DNA of 64,000 nt from Enterococcus sp. RIT-PI-f. Lineage in GTDB: Bacteria > Bacillota > Bacilli > Lactobacillales > Enterococcaceae. The stretch is from the NCBI RefSeq assembly GCF_001297065.1, contig NZ_LHOX01000011.1, positions 62,001 to 126,000 on the forward strand, given 5' to 3'. The translations under genes were made by a program, and so were the position numbers. Below the pieces are notes generated by a model. The model was given only the letters and a program-made list of their open reading frames with translations. It had not been told where the DNA came from and searched no databases. Below are positions 19,035-27,903 of the stretch, one piece after another. Positions within the stretch are counted from its first letter, which is position 1; each line of letters opens with the position of its first letter.

Positions 19035-19661
19035 TTAGTCATCGATTTCCGTTTCTAAGACTTCGCCAGTTTGGGCATTGATTTTGACATTGGTTTTGGT
19101 ATTTCCCTCTTGCACCTTGACTTCCCAATACGTCACATTCATTTCTTTATCCAGATCCCAATCTGTGGCTTCGCCGCCACCCACTTCTTGGAGAGCGATA
19201 TCGGATATTTCAGTCAAGGACAGTAAGTCTTGCGTGTCCAATTGATCTTCGGCCTTTTTGACGCCGTTTTGTTCATCTGCATCTAGTTTTTCTGTCCGCT
19301 CATCAGAAACCGATTTGGTTTCTGCATCGATCGTTAATTCATATTCGTTGGTATCGTCTACACCTTCGATTTTATAAAAGTAATTACCGAAAGTCGTGTC
19401 CAATTCCAAAGAAGTGACGACGGCATCCGGATACGTATCTTGAAAGATTTGGATAGCTTCATCCACAGTTACTGAAGGCAAGTCCCCTGTCGCATGTGCC
19501 GTCTCCCCGCTGGCGCTTTGCTCGGTTGAAGTTGTGGCAGACATTGCCGTTGACGCACTGCTGTCAGTGCTTTGTGCTGAGCTGCTTTGCGTCGTGTTTT
19601 GGGTGCATCCAGCCAATAATCCGAGAAAGGCAATCCCCATAAAAATCGTTGTTTTCTTCAT
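19035..19661 (-). CDS. PepSY-domain lipoprotein
   Basis: The 208-aa protein has a lipoprotein signal peptide ending LLAGC, so Cys19 should be lipid-anchored outside the membrane. A Ser/Thr-rich linker (about 20-60) leads to two PepSY-like repeats (about 65-130 and 140-205), each with a helix DEAIQIFQDTYPDA-type and strands. PepSY proteins are thought to inhibit or modulate proteases or sensors. It lies about 100 bases downstream of the two-component genes, an arrangement seen around Bacillus ykoGH-ykoI, which suggests a target or a modulator. AGGAGG precedes the ATG. Confidence 0.8.
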   Translation of the reverse strand: MKKTTIFMGIAFLGLLAGCTQNTTQSSSAQSTDSSASTAMSATTSTEQSASGETAHATGDLPSVTVDEAIQIFQDTYPDAVVTSLELDTTFGNYFYKIEGVDDTNEYELTIDAETKSVSDERTEKLDADEQNGVKKAEDQLDTQDLLSLTEISDIALQEVGGGEATDWDLDKEMNVTYWEVKVQEGNTKTNVKINAQTGEVLETEIDD

Positions 19662-19765
19662 TTGATGTTTCCTCCTATAAGCTTTCTTGTTTGTACCTTT
19701 AGCATACCAAGTACGCGATCAAAAAGAATCAAAAATGCTTGAAGGTTAGATGAAGAAATGTTCAT

Positions 19766-21121
19766 TTATTCTTTACTCAAAGGAAAACAAACCGTAAACA
19801 CACTTCCCTGCACTTGATTGTCCGTCACAGTGATCGTTGCGTGGTACTGATCAGCAATTTGCTTGACCAATGCTAAGCCGATCCCTGAACCGGCGATCTC
19901 ACTCGATCGGGAATCCTCTACACGATAAAAGCGATCAAAGATCCGCTCTTTCTTATCATCAGGAACCCCTATGCCTTGATCCGCCACTGTCAAACATACC
20001 TGACTGCCTTGTTGACAAAAGCGCACATGGATCATCCCATCATCCGGGGAATATTTGGCTGCATTTTCCAGCAGATTTTGCGCAATTTGTTGAAAATCGG
20101 TTTTTACACCTTTCATCAGCAGTGGCTCGTCAATCGTATAATCGATGGTTTGCGGACTAACGATCGCTTGTTTTTCGCATATTTCTCGGATCAGCTGGCC
20201 AACATTCAACGTTGCTGTCTCTCTCTTCACTTGTTGCCTGTCCATATCCAGTAATTGATTGCTCAAGCCCTCTAAGCGTTTGGATTCTTTATCGATAAAG
20301 GCTAGAGAGGATGGAATGATCTCCGGATGTGCCTCACTACGGCGCTGAATCAGTTGAACGTGTCCGCGAATCGCCGCTAAAGGTGTGCGCAATTCGTGTG
20401 ATGCATCAGCGATAAACTGCTTTTCACGGGCGATCGTTTCCCGCTGGTCTTTCAGCAGTTGATTGAAAGAAACAGCGACTGATTGAATCTCAACAGGTTC
20501 GTCTACCACTGTTAACTCTCCCTGCCCACCCGACTCGATCGCTGTAATTTCACTGGCCATCAAGGTCAACTTTCGACTCCATTTGCCTACTCGCCAATAT
20601 ATCAACAGACTGCCGATCACAACCGCGGCAAGATTCAATAAGCTGCTGATCCACAACAACCCATAGGCCAATTCCACACTAGCTTCTGCATTCATCGCGA
20701 CGTTGACTTGGTCTCCATTGATGCTTTCCGTTTTCGAAAAATAAACCCCTTCTTCACTAAAAACTACGCCTTCTAGCAAAGGCGTGATCTTGCCTGCAGC
20801 CAATGCAGAAAACACTTCCTGCCCCTCTTCGGATACGTAGACTGTGCCATCTGGCTGTTGTACCCGCAATGCATTTTCTTCATCTGCAGATACATAAGCA
20901 TCGATCAAGGACGACCATCCGCTTGTTGCAGCATGCCCTTTTTCAATAGCCTCAAAAACATTGTCTGTTTGATCCTCGATCCGCTCATACAAAAAGCCAA
21001 TCGACAGAACAATAAACACAACATTGAAAAACAGCATCACTGCGCCCAGCAGCAGCGAGAACTGCCGTGTCAGCTGAAACTGGGCGGTATGCCTCCACAG
21101 GGTCTTTTTGTTATTGCTCAT
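19766..21121 (-). CDS. Sensor histidine kinase
   Basis: The 451-aa membrane kinase has two membrane helices (about residues 20-44 and 153-176) enclosing an extracellular sensor region, then a linker, a HisKA domain with His242 in SHELRTPLAAIRGH, and an HATPase_c domain with N box QNLLENAAKYS, G1 DQGIGV and G2 GSGIGLALV. It should phosphorylate the response regulator encoded just upstream. The 11-base overlap of the two genes shows coupling. The signal is not evident. Confidence 0.92.
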   Translation of the reverse strand: MSNNKKTLWRHTAQFQLTRQFSLLLGAVMLFFNVVFIVLSIGFLYERIEDQTDNVFEAIEKGHAATSGWSSLIDAYVSADEENALRVQQPDGTVYVSEEGQEVFSALAAGKITPLLEGVVFSEEGVYFSKTESINGDQVNVAMNAEASVELAYGLLWISSLLNLAAVVIGSLLIYWRVGKWSRKLTLMASEITAIESGGQGELTVVDEPVEIQSVAVSFNQLLKDQRETIAREKQFIADASHELRTPLAAIRGHVQLIQRRSEAHPEIIPSSLAFIDKESKRLEGLSNQLLDMDRQQVKRETATLNVGQLIREICEKQAIVSPQTIDYTIDEPLLMKGVKTDFQQIAQNLLENAAKYSPDDGMIHVRFCQQGSQVCLTVADQGIGVPDDKKERIFDRFYRVEDSRSSEIAGSGIGLALVKQIADQYHATITVTDNQVQGSVFTVCFPLSKE

Positions 21122-21818
21122 TTGCTGCCCTCAAAACATAGCCCACACCACGGACAGTTTCAATGACCTCTTCTGTGATGTGTACAGCCAGTTTGTTGCG
21201 TAGTGTCCGAATGTAGACATCTACTACATTGGTTTGTCCGTCATAGTGATACCCCCAGATCTCATTCAATAAATCATCTCGGGTTTTGACAATGCCTGGT
21301 TCTTTCATTAATTCATATAAGATGCCAAATTCCTTTGGGGTCAGTTCAATGCGTTCGTCCTTGATCGTGACCAAATGTTTGGCCGCATCTAAGTGCAATC
21401 CACCAGCCGTCCATTGGGTTTGGCTGCTGTGCTGCAATTGTGCCATTTTCGCTATGCGCCGTTCAATCACACGAATTCGTGCAAACAGTTCTTCGATATC
21501 AAAAGGTTTGGTCAGATAATCATCTAAACCGACATCGAGTCCTGTCACAATATCCGCCGTTTGGTTTCGCGCTGTCATCATGATGATTGGCACCTCACTG
21601 TTTTTTCGTATCCGGCGCGCAACAGTCATGCCATCGTAAATAGGCAGCATCCAATCCAATAAAATCAAATCTATCGAAGTCACCTCTTCTTGAAACATCG
21701 TCAATGCTGCTTGACCGTCTTTGGCCCACAGCGTCTGATATCCCTCAAAATGCAATTCTTGTTGGATAAAACTAGCTAAACTTTCTTCATCTTCTACAAT
21801 CAAGATTTTGAAAGACAT
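21111..21818 (-). CDS. OmpR/PhoB-family response regulator
   Basis: The 235-aa regulator has a receiver domain with phospho-acceptor Asp55 in ILLDWMLP and the conserved Lys in LTKPFD. The C-terminal winged-helix DNA-binding domain ends in VDVYIRTLRNKL and VRGVGYVLR. GGAGGGAG precedes the ATG at 21818. It is the first gene of the two-component operon, with the kinase second and the PepSY lipoprotein perhaps third. Confidence 0.93.
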   Translation of the reverse strand: MSFKILIVEDEESLASFIQQELHFEGYQTLWAKDGQAALTMFQEEVTSIDLILLDWMLPIYDGMTVARRIRKNSEVPIIMMTARNQTADIVTGLDVGLDDYLTKPFDIEELFARIRVIERRIAKMAQLQHSSQTQWTAGGLHLDAAKHLVTIKDERIELTPKEFGILYELMKEPGIVKTRDDLLNEIWGYHYDGQTNVVDVYIRTLRNKLAVHITEEVIETVRGVGYVLRAANEQ

Positions 21819-21964
21819 ATGCTCCCTCCTAACGCTCTCTTTTGTTCTATCTTACCGGATAATCTTTCTTGCCGCTAATCGATTGTGCCAAAATTTGATG
21901 AAGATTTTTTCATATAGTGATCGAATCACAAAAAAACCGTTCCCTCTGCAACAGGAACGGTCTA

Positions 21965-23389
21965 TCAGATTGATCTTTGCTCATCGTCTGCCACCATACC
22001 TTCGGCCAAGCGAATCACTTGCGGACAGGTTCTTCGCAGAAATTCTTGATCGTGGCTGATCACTATAAGCAGATCCACTTCTTTGGCAACTTGCTGAAGT
22101 AACGTACTGACGGCTTCCATTTGCCGCAGATCCAATCCGCTGGTAGGTTCATCAAAAAACAAGAAACGTTTTCCTGATAACAAGGCACTGCCAATAGCCA
22201 CTCGCTGTTTTTCGCCGCCAGATAAACTTTGCGGGTGACGTTGCAGCAATGCAGACAAATCCAGCAAAGCAACGATTCTTTCGAAGTCCGCCTGTTTCTC
22301 AGCTTTGATCAGCAACTCTTTTTCTACGGTCTCAAAAAACAACTGTAAATTGACATCTTGCATCACCAGAAAGCTATTTTGCAACAATTGTTTTTGCGAA
22401 ATTGCTTGTCCATTTATATGAAAGGCAGTTTTTGACGCCTTCTTTAACCCTGATAACACTTGAACCAATGTTGATTTTCCCGCTCCATTGGGTCCTGTAA
22501 TGCCGATTGCTTGTTTCATCGGTAAGGTTAACGCAGGGATCGAAACAGCCCAAGGACGGGTCGCTTTTTTTCTGGTTTGTTTGATCTTCAACCCTGTGAT
22601 CACCAACGCTTCATTTTTTTCTGTATCAATGTATCCACCCTCATTAAAATCTACAGGTTCTTGCAGCTGCCTTAACCCCAGATCATGGATCATCTGCGGA
22701 CTAAAGGAGAGGATTTCATTTGCTGGATAAAGCTTTTTGATCTGTCCTTCTTCAAGCAAACAATAGCGATCCGCTAATCCAGTCAGATACGCCAAGCGAT
22801 GCTCCGCGATCACGATGGTTTTTCCTTGCTGCTTCAAGGCAATCAATGCATCAACCAACTTCGCCAATGCCCCATCATCCAGATTACTTGAAGGTTCATC
22901 CAATAAGAATACATCGTGGGGCAGCATCGCAGCCGCAGCCAGTGCCACAAGCTGCTGTTCGCCTCCAGACAAATCAAAGACACTAGCAGATAGTAAATGG
23001 GCAATCGCAAATTGTGCTGCCGTTTCCTTGATTCGCTGCCGAATCAAATGAGGGGCAATGCCAGCATTTTCCATTGAGAAGGCCAATTCAGCATAAACAT
23101 CTGTGGTGAAAAACTGGGTCTTCGGATTTTGAAAAACGACCCCAATTTTTTGGGCATAGGCTGAAAAATCAGCTACCGGCAACGAGATATCGTCCACTTG
23201 GATCACACCGCTGACCGTTGCTGGATACAACTCTGGAATCAAGCCATTCAATACATTTAAGATCGTTGATTTACCGCTCCCGCTGGCACCGCACAAGACG
23301 ATCACTTCGCCAGAGGGAATCATCACGGAGACATCTGTCAAAACAGCTCTTTTTTCTCGTATCACCTGAACATTTGCCAATCGAATCAC
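21965..23389 (-). CDS. ECF transporter ATPase with two fused ABC domains
   Basis: This 474-aa cytoplasmic protein has two ABC modules, as in YkoD-like EcfA fusions. Module 1 has GASGSGKST, LSGGEQQLVAL and FLLDEPSSNLD; module 2 has GPNGAGKST, LSGGEKQRVAIG and FFDEPTSGLD. It powers uptake with the T and S proteins encoded upstream. The start is a GTG at 23389, which overlaps the T-component stop as GTGA and has GGGAGGGG upstream; an ATG at 23422 lies inside the previous gene. Confidence 0.9.
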   Translation of the reverse strand: MIRLANVQVIREKRAVLTDVSVMIPSGEVIVLCGASGSGKSTILNVLNGLIPELYPATVSGVIQVDDISLPVADFSAYAQKIGVVFQNPKTQFFTTDVYAELAFSMENAGIAPHLIRQRIKETAAQFAIAHLLSASVFDLSGGEQQLVALAAAAMLPHDVFLLDEPSSNLDDGALAKLVDALIALKQQGKTIVIAEHRLAYLTGLADRYCLLEEGQIKKLYPANEILSFSPQMIHDLGLRQLQEPVDFNEGGYIDTEKNEALVITGLKIKQTRKKATRPWAVSIPALTLPMKQAIGITGPNGAGKSTLVQVLSGLKKASKTAFHINGQAISQKQLLQNSFLVMQDVNLQLFFETVEKELLIKAEKQADFERIVALLDLSALLQRHPQSLSGGEKQRVAIGSALLSGKRFLFFDEPTSGLDLRQMEAVSTLLQQVAKEVDLLIVISHDQEFLRRTCPQVIRLAEGMVADDEQRSI

Positions 23390-24081
23390 GTAAGCCACAC
23401 CCCTCCCAATAAAAAGCCGCAAAGGACCAACAAGACAAACGCATCACGCCATTGCAACTTTTGATCGTAGACAGTTGTATGCCGCGTGTCTGTCGCCAGC
23501 CCCCGCACCAATGCAGTGGCAGATAATTCAGTAGCGGTCTTTTCCGCAGACATCAGCAACGGAATCAACAGATATTCCAGGGATTGGATGGGATGCAAGA
23601 ACAACGAAGCGCCATTCATGCCAATTCCCCGAAAGCGCATTGCTTGCCGGATCCGTTTAAAATCTTGGATCAATGTTGGGAAAAAGCGAAACAATACCGC
23701 CAATGGAACCAACAATACGTTGGGTATGTGGATTTTTTGCAAAGCCGCCATCCATTCGCTATTTCTCGTGCCGCTGACTGCGAAGACTGCTGCCATGATC
23801 GTGGGCAGCAACCGCCGATAGCCGACCGAAAAGAAATCAAGGATGAATACCCACAGATGATCACCTTGGGCAAACAATCGCTGGTCCGTCCAAGTCAAAA
23901 ACAGAAACAATAGATACAATGCGAGCCCTTTTTTCCAAAAACCACTCCATACAAATAGCAGGAAGAGACATGTCACGAATAGACATTCCTCTTCCCAGCC
24001 AACGGGGATCATCATTGTAAAACTAGCGCAAAGAATCACAGCTAATTTGGTCCGGGGGTCAAAAACTGATTTATTCACCAC
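23386..24081 (-). CDS. ECF transporter T component (CbiQ/EcfT family)
   Basis: The 231-aa membrane protein is the energy-coupling subunit linking the ATPase to the S component. It has about five membrane segments and two Ala-Arg-Gly-type coupling motifs: RQAMRFRGIG near residue 146 and SATALVRGL near 190. The start is GTG at 24081 (or 24078), with AAGGATG upstream. It lies 12 bases after the S-component gene and overlaps the ATPase gene. Confidence 0.88.
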   Translation of the reverse strand: MVNKSVFDPRTKLAVILCASFTMMIPVGWEEECLFVTCLFLLFVWSGFWKKGLALYLLFLFLTWTDQRLFAQGDHLWVFILDFFSVGYRRLLPTIMAAVFAVSGTRNSEWMAALQKIHIPNVLLVPLAVLFRFFPTLIQDFKRIRQAMRFRGIGMNGASLFLHPIQSLEYLLIPLLMSAEKTATELSATALVRGLATDTRHTTVYDQKLQWRDAFVLLVLCGFLLGGVWLT

Positions 24082-24093
24082 AAGTCATCCTTT

Positions 24094-24684
24094 TTATTCT
24101 TGATCGGCAGGGCGAAAATGCTTGTCATATAACCGGCTGCCTATAAATAATCCCACAATGGCGCCTATCAAAACAGCCACTGCACAGAACACAAACATCG
24201 CCGTCGTCGTATGAGCAAAGACTCCATTGATGTAGGCCTCATCTTTTCCTCGGGCAATCAAAGAATCTATATAAGCATTCTTCATCAGCCATAACGGCAA
24301 AATCGGTCCCATCAAGCCAAAACTAAACACAATATAACTGACCATCACCTTGACTTGTGCCGCCAATTTTGTACGATAGAGAATCAAGTCTGCAGCAAGT
24401 GCGCACAGCATATTGGGTAAAAATGCCAATGGAAAGTGGCCTGAAATCAAAAAAAAGAGCCCGACAACGGTACCCATAATGGTGATAGCGCCAAATTTTG
24501 GTACTTTGTTCAATAAAATAAGATAAATCACACCCGAAAATAATGCCGATACTGCAGGAATAAATAAATTATGAAAACCAGGGATCACGAATCTTAAGAT
24601 CAATAAACAGACACTCATCAATAGAAAGTAAATAGCCGTATAAATCCCAATTGCAATCAAATCTTGTACCTTTAACTTCTTCAC
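24094..24684 (-). CDS. ECF transporter S component, MptD/Trep_Strep family
   Basis: The 196-aa protein has five or six membrane segments and resembles the MptD family of substrate-binding S components (LKVQDLIAIGIYTAIYFLLM start, GHFPLAFLPNMLCALAADLIL middle). It would capture a small molecule; the substrate is not known for this family. I chose GTG 24684 with AAAGGAG ten bases upstream, because the in-frame extension to 24975 overlaps the preceding gene and looks non-coding. It is the first gene of an S-T-A operon, hence a dedicated group I ECF transporter. Confidence 0.82.
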   Translation of the reverse strand: MKKLKVQDLIAIGIYTAIYFLLMSVCLLILRFVIPGFHNLFIPAVSALFSGVIYLILLNKVPKFGAITIMGTVVGLFFLISGHFPLAFLPNMLCALAADLILYRTKLAAQVKVMVSYIVFSFGLMGPILPLWLMKNAYIDSLIARGKDEAYINGVFAHTTTAMFVFCAVAVLIGAIVGLFIGSRLYDKHFRPADQE

Positions 24685-24812
24685 TGTTGATACGCTCCTT
24701 TTGTTGAACAGAGAGGATATACAACCATTTGCCTCACTCTGTCCCTTACGCAAATTCTTTGTTACAAAGTTTGAGTATAGCATAAATGGCACCACAAACA
24801 GATGAAATATGC

Positions 24813-24841
24813 TCGCAAGGAGGCACGCCGCTCCTTGCGAT
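24813..24841 (-). terminator. Hairpin downstream of the beta-helix gene
   Basis: CGCAAGGAG and CTCCTTGCG form a strong stem between the beta-helix gene and the S-component gene. The better T-rich tail is on the plus strand, so termination on the minus strand is uncertain; it may instead be a leader structure. Confidence 0.45.
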
Positions 24842-24887
24842 TGCTTTTTCATCCTCTTCTCACTCTTTTTACGGCATGCATGATTGA

Positions 24888-26321
24888 TCAATAAGCGGAA
24901 GATTGATAGGCACCGACATCGATTTGATCCGCTACAACCCGTGGATTCCCTGCAAAATCTTTGTCGCCTACCCAAGCATTGACTTGTGCTGCACCAATGG
25001 CTTCGGAGTTTGCTTGTAATCGAAAATCATCTTTGTCCTCATCTACGAATAATGGTGAACCAGTATAATTATGCGCTGTAACGATATGGGTCAAATCGCC
25101 ATCAAATACTTGTCCTTGATAAAAAATATTGTTCAATACCTGATTGCTGTTGGTCTGTGCATGGTATTGAACCAACACATGGACAGCATTGTCTACCAAC
25201 GTATTATTCGTGATCACAATATCTTCTGCACGCCCTCGAGAGGCATCGTATCCCCCAAATGCAATCCCCGCAATGGCTTGACACCGGTAGACCAAGTTGT
25301 TGCGAATGGTGATCTGCTTGGTCGTTTTGCCCTTATGTTCACTAGCAGCTTCAATGCCAATATCACAAGCATAGACTGTATTGCCTTCGATCACGATATC
25401 TTGCCCACCATCGACATAAATGCCAGCTGCGGAAGCTTCCATATAAGACGGATTCTCTTTGGTTGAATTTTGCCATACACGGTTTCCTATGCAAATACCT
25501 TTACGCACACGATCGTTTTCCGCGGCAGTTCCTTCAAACCCGATAAAATCAATGCCTATATTATCATTTTGATAGACCTCATTTTGACTAATCAAGAATT
25601 CCTCAACATGGCCATTTAAGACAACAGCTTCGCTCAAACCCAACCGATTTTCAAAAACACGGCAATTAGCAATGACCAAGTCGTGGATCGGGTGATCTTT
25701 ATCGGTTCCATAAACTGCGATACCATGCGCATTGGCAGCTTCTACATTGCGATTGGTCGTACTGATCTTAGAGACGTCACAGTCCGAGATGTTCAGATGA
25801 TGGCTCGCTCCTGTGATCAATATGCCCACCGGGACTTGATCATTATCAGAAGTCAAATTGCTGAAAGACAATCCTGAAATGTGGATATAAGACTGGTCAT
25901 TGATATTTACCAATCCTTCCATATCATCTGTAAGCATTACGGCACCGCCATCGATGGTCACAACCTCATCTTGGTAGTTGGTCAGTGTCAGCCACGCTTC
26001 TGCCGTTCCCGAACGATCAAAAGTCAATTGTTCATGATATGTCCCACCCCTGACGGTGATGGCATCGCCAGGCTGGGCAGCGGCTAAAGCTGCACGGATG
26101 GTTTGGTACGGCGCCGCAAATGAGCCATCCCCGTCATTTTGACTCGTTTGATCTACATAAACATCTCGTGTATTTTTGACATCGAGCTCCTCGAAATCAG
26201 CCACGGATATATCTCCCGGTACGGCATTTGGCTGCATTCCACGACCGTAAAGGAAAGCAAAACCAACCATACTGATGCCTATCGTCAGTATAACAATGCC
26301 CTTGACTAAATTATTTTTCAT
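24888..26321 (-). CDS. Right-handed parallel beta-helix protein, membrane anchored or secreted
   Basis: The 477-aa protein starts with a hydrophobic segment (about residues 6-24) acting as signal or anchor. Then comes a DUF1565-type N-cap (DVYVDQTSQNDGDGSFAAPYQTIRAALAAAQPGDAI, in parts) and a long run of beta-helix coils with repeating I-x-N-N-x-V patterns (about 90-430). The fold is shared by polysaccharide lyases and glycosidases. The ending NPRVVADQIDVGAYQ is common in such proteins. No catalytic residues can be assigned. GGAGGG precedes ATG 26321. It sits just upstream of the ECF operon, but a functional link is speculative. Confidence 0.78.
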   Translation of the reverse strand: MKNNLVKGIVILTIGISMVGFAFLYGRGMQPNAVPGDISVADFEELDVKNTRDVYVDQTSQNDGDGSFAAPYQTIRAALAAAQPGDAITVRGGTYHEQLTFDRSGTAEAWLTLTNYQDEVVTIDGGAVMLTDDMEGLVNINDQSYIHISGLSFSNLTSDNDQVPVGILITGASHHLNISDCDVSKISTTNRNVEAANAHGIAVYGTDKDHPIHDLVIANCRVFENRLGLSEAVVLNGHVEEFLISQNEVYQNDNIGIDFIGFEGTAAENDRVRKGICIGNRVWQNSTKENPSYMEASAAGIYVDGGQDIVIEGNTVYACDIGIEAASEHKGKTTKQITIRNNLVYRCQAIAGIAFGGYDASRGRAEDIVITNNTLVDNAVHVLVQYHAQTNSNQVLNNIFYQGQVFDGDLTHIVTAHNYTGSPLFVDEDKDDFRLQANSEAIGAAQVNAWVGDKDFAGNPRVVADQIDVGAYQSSAY

Positions 26322-26460
26322 TTTCCCTCCATGGCACAATGCATAGTTTTTTTTGTGTGATGCCTCTTATTGTAGCAGAGATCATTGTCTATAGCTTTGC
26401 TTATTGATTGATTCAGTGGACTTTCCTAACTAGAACGCGGTGTGGCAGATAATTTCATAA

Positions 26461-26491
26461 ACAAAAAACCTCACTTCATCTGAAGTGAGGA
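26461..26491 (-). terminator. Intrinsic terminator, probably the original rplT operon terminator
   Basis: CCTCACTTCA/TGAAGTGAGG is followed by TTTTTT on the minus strand. It lies one base beyond the orphan copy of the rplT 3' end, as expected if an insertion displaced it. Confidence 0.75.
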
Positions 26492-26492
26492 C

Positions 26493-26530
26493 ATTGATTA
26501 TTTGTTTAAAGCGTCTTTTGCTTGGTCAGC
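26493..26530 (-). repeat. Left 38-bp direct repeat (orphan copy of the rplT 3' end)
   Basis: These 38 bases are identical to 27981-28018, the last 33 bases of rplT and five bases beyond its stop. After this point the copies diverge. The pair flanks the Abi_2 gene like attachment sites. Confidence 0.9.
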
Positions 26531-26567
26531 TAAAAAAGTTAAATAAGATTTACTTCGTTGTGGGCAC

Positions 26568-26596
26568 AAAAAAAGCCAGACGCATCCGACTTTTTC
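26568..26596 (-). terminator. Terminator of the Abi_2 gene
   Basis: AAAAAGTCGGA pairs with TCTGGCTTTTT (two G-U pairs), followed by more T. It is nested inside outer inverted repeats GCAC/GTGC and TTACTTCG/CGAAGTAA. Confidence 0.7.
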
Positions 26597-26675
26597 AAGT
26601 GCAAACCGAAGTAATACACCGCTATTTAATGAACCAATAGTACCATGAGGCATTTAAAGAGTAAAGAAAATTATA

Positions 26676-27659
26676 TTATCCAATTGCAATATAGGTTTGT
26701 AATCCTGCTATTTTTCTTCTAGCATCAGTACCCAATATTTCACTATAAGCATGCATTGGAATAGATAGATACAGGTGTTCTCTTTTTTTATCAAAATTTG
26801 ATACAATACGCTTCAACTCTGTTTTTGTTGTATACTGTATTTTCATTAAAAATATGAGTAATACTAAAAAGTCTACTATACTTTCAAAATCAATAGGTTT
26901 GATCCCAGTTGCACTTTCTAAAAAGCGAATAAATTGAGAAGAAAAATTTCTATTATTAAATCTGCAATCAAAAATCATAGAATTATGCATGGTTGCGTTT
27001 CTTAGTCCAGTTAAACTGAAAATAATATTCTCCAGCATTCTTCCATTTTGATTAAAACCAGTGTGATGCATATTCAATATTTCCGTAAACTGAATTCTAT
27101 ATGAAACATCCATACATGAGATAAAATTACCAAACTCTCCCATAGTTGTTACTTCAAAGTATGCCCATAGAGGAAGTGGCTTACTACTGTGAAAAAAGTG
27201 CTGAATACATGGATGGGCTTTAGAATAGTTATACGCAATAGTACTATCTATCTTATTTCTTAATTCTAACTTCTTATTCAAATATTTTTTAAAATCCTTA
27301 CTGCCTACAGACTTTGCTTCATAATCATTTAATTTCTTTTGATAAATACTTTCTAAATCGGATTCATTATTTTTAACCAAAAAATCAATCAAGCGATTCT
27401 TTAAAGAGGTTTCTATCCTCATGAGCAAAGGATAAAATATTGTTTTCACTTCAATATCAAAATCATAAATAGCTTTTACTTCTTGAAAAGTATGATAATT
27501 TTGCAAATTTGAACTCCGCTTAATATACCTACTTGCTTTGTATCCATGATAATACCCCATATTTAAAAGGTCTTGCTTTTCCGTAGTTCCGTTGATATCT
27601 ATGCCATGAGAATTGCGAATATGTCTCATTAAACCATCTGTACTCTTTCCTTTTTTCAT
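26676..27659 (-). CDS. Abi_2 (AbiF/AbiD-like) abortive infection protein with HEPN-type RNase motif
   Basis: The 327-aa protein matches the Abi_2 family: an N-terminal LLNMGYYHGYKASRYI segment, then FDIEVKTIFYPLLMRIETSLKNRL, then PLPLWAYFEVTTMGEFGNF, and a conserved LRNATMHNSMIFDCRFNN block. R220-NATM-H225 fits the HEPN ribonuclease signature R-x4-6-H, with the following N and R also typical. Abi_2 proteins act in phage defence, probably by RNA cleavage. The codon use is clearly more AT-rich than its neighbours. A promoter TTAAAG-16-TATAAT lies 40-65 bases upstream and GGGGTGAAG serves as ribosome site. It is the only clear gene in the island; a two-hairpin RNA candidate lies just upstream. 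Confidence 0.85.
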   Translation of the reverse strand: MKKGKSTDGLMRHIRNSHGIDINGTTEKQDLLNMGYYHGYKASRYIKRSSNLQNYHTFQEVKAIYDFDIEVKTIFYPLLMRIETSLKNRLIDFLVKNNESDLESIYQKKLNDYEAKSVGSKDFKKYLNKKLELRNKIDSTIAYNYSKAHPCIQHFFHSSKPLPLWAYFEVTTMGEFGNFISCMDVSYRIQFTEILNMHHTGFNQNGRMLENIIFSLTGLRNATMHNSMIFDCRFNNRNFSSQFIRFLESATGIKPIDFESIVDFLVLLIFLMKIQYTTKTELKRIVSNFDKKREHLYLSIPMHAYSEILGTDARRKIAGLQTYIAIG

Positions 27660-27691
27660 TCTTCACCCCAACTTCCTTACATACTAATGTC

Positions 27692-27810
27692 TACAAAAAT
27701 TATAGTCGCAATCTTTCCTTCTTTAACGTGCAAATTGACTTGTTCATTCTAATGCCTTTCCTTAATTGAAAATTTTATGCTTTAAGAAAACATACGCTAA
27801 AAGTGAACAG
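27692..27810 (-). ncRNA. Candidate structured RNA upstream of the Abi_2 gene
   Basis: A TATAAT box at 27816-27821 would start transcription near 27810, right at a hairpin with arms TGTTCACTTTTAG (27797-27809) and TTAGAATGAACA (27741-27752). The loop holds a smaller CTTAA/TTAAG stem. A second hairpin AGTCAAT...ATTGCGACT (27704-27740) is followed by a U-rich stretch, a possible terminator. It overlaps the promoter of the Abi_2 gene. Folding was done by eye; expression is unproven. Confidence 0.5.
27699..27726 (-). promoter_or_regulatory. Promoter of the Abi_2 gene
   Basis: TTAAAG (27721-27726) and TATAAT (27699-27704) are 16 bases apart on the minus strand. Confidence 0.55.
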
Positions 27811-27903
27811 TTTTTATTATATCCATCCATACTGCATGAATTGAAATAGATCATTATTTAGCGATACGAGGGCTTAGAAAGATAATAAATAGTAAGATGA
27901 ATA

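Noticed and set aside
24685-24975. N-terminal extension of the ECF S component
   Set aside because: The extra residues look unlike any family member, overlap the previous gene end and lack a ribosome site; GTG 24684 has a strong one.
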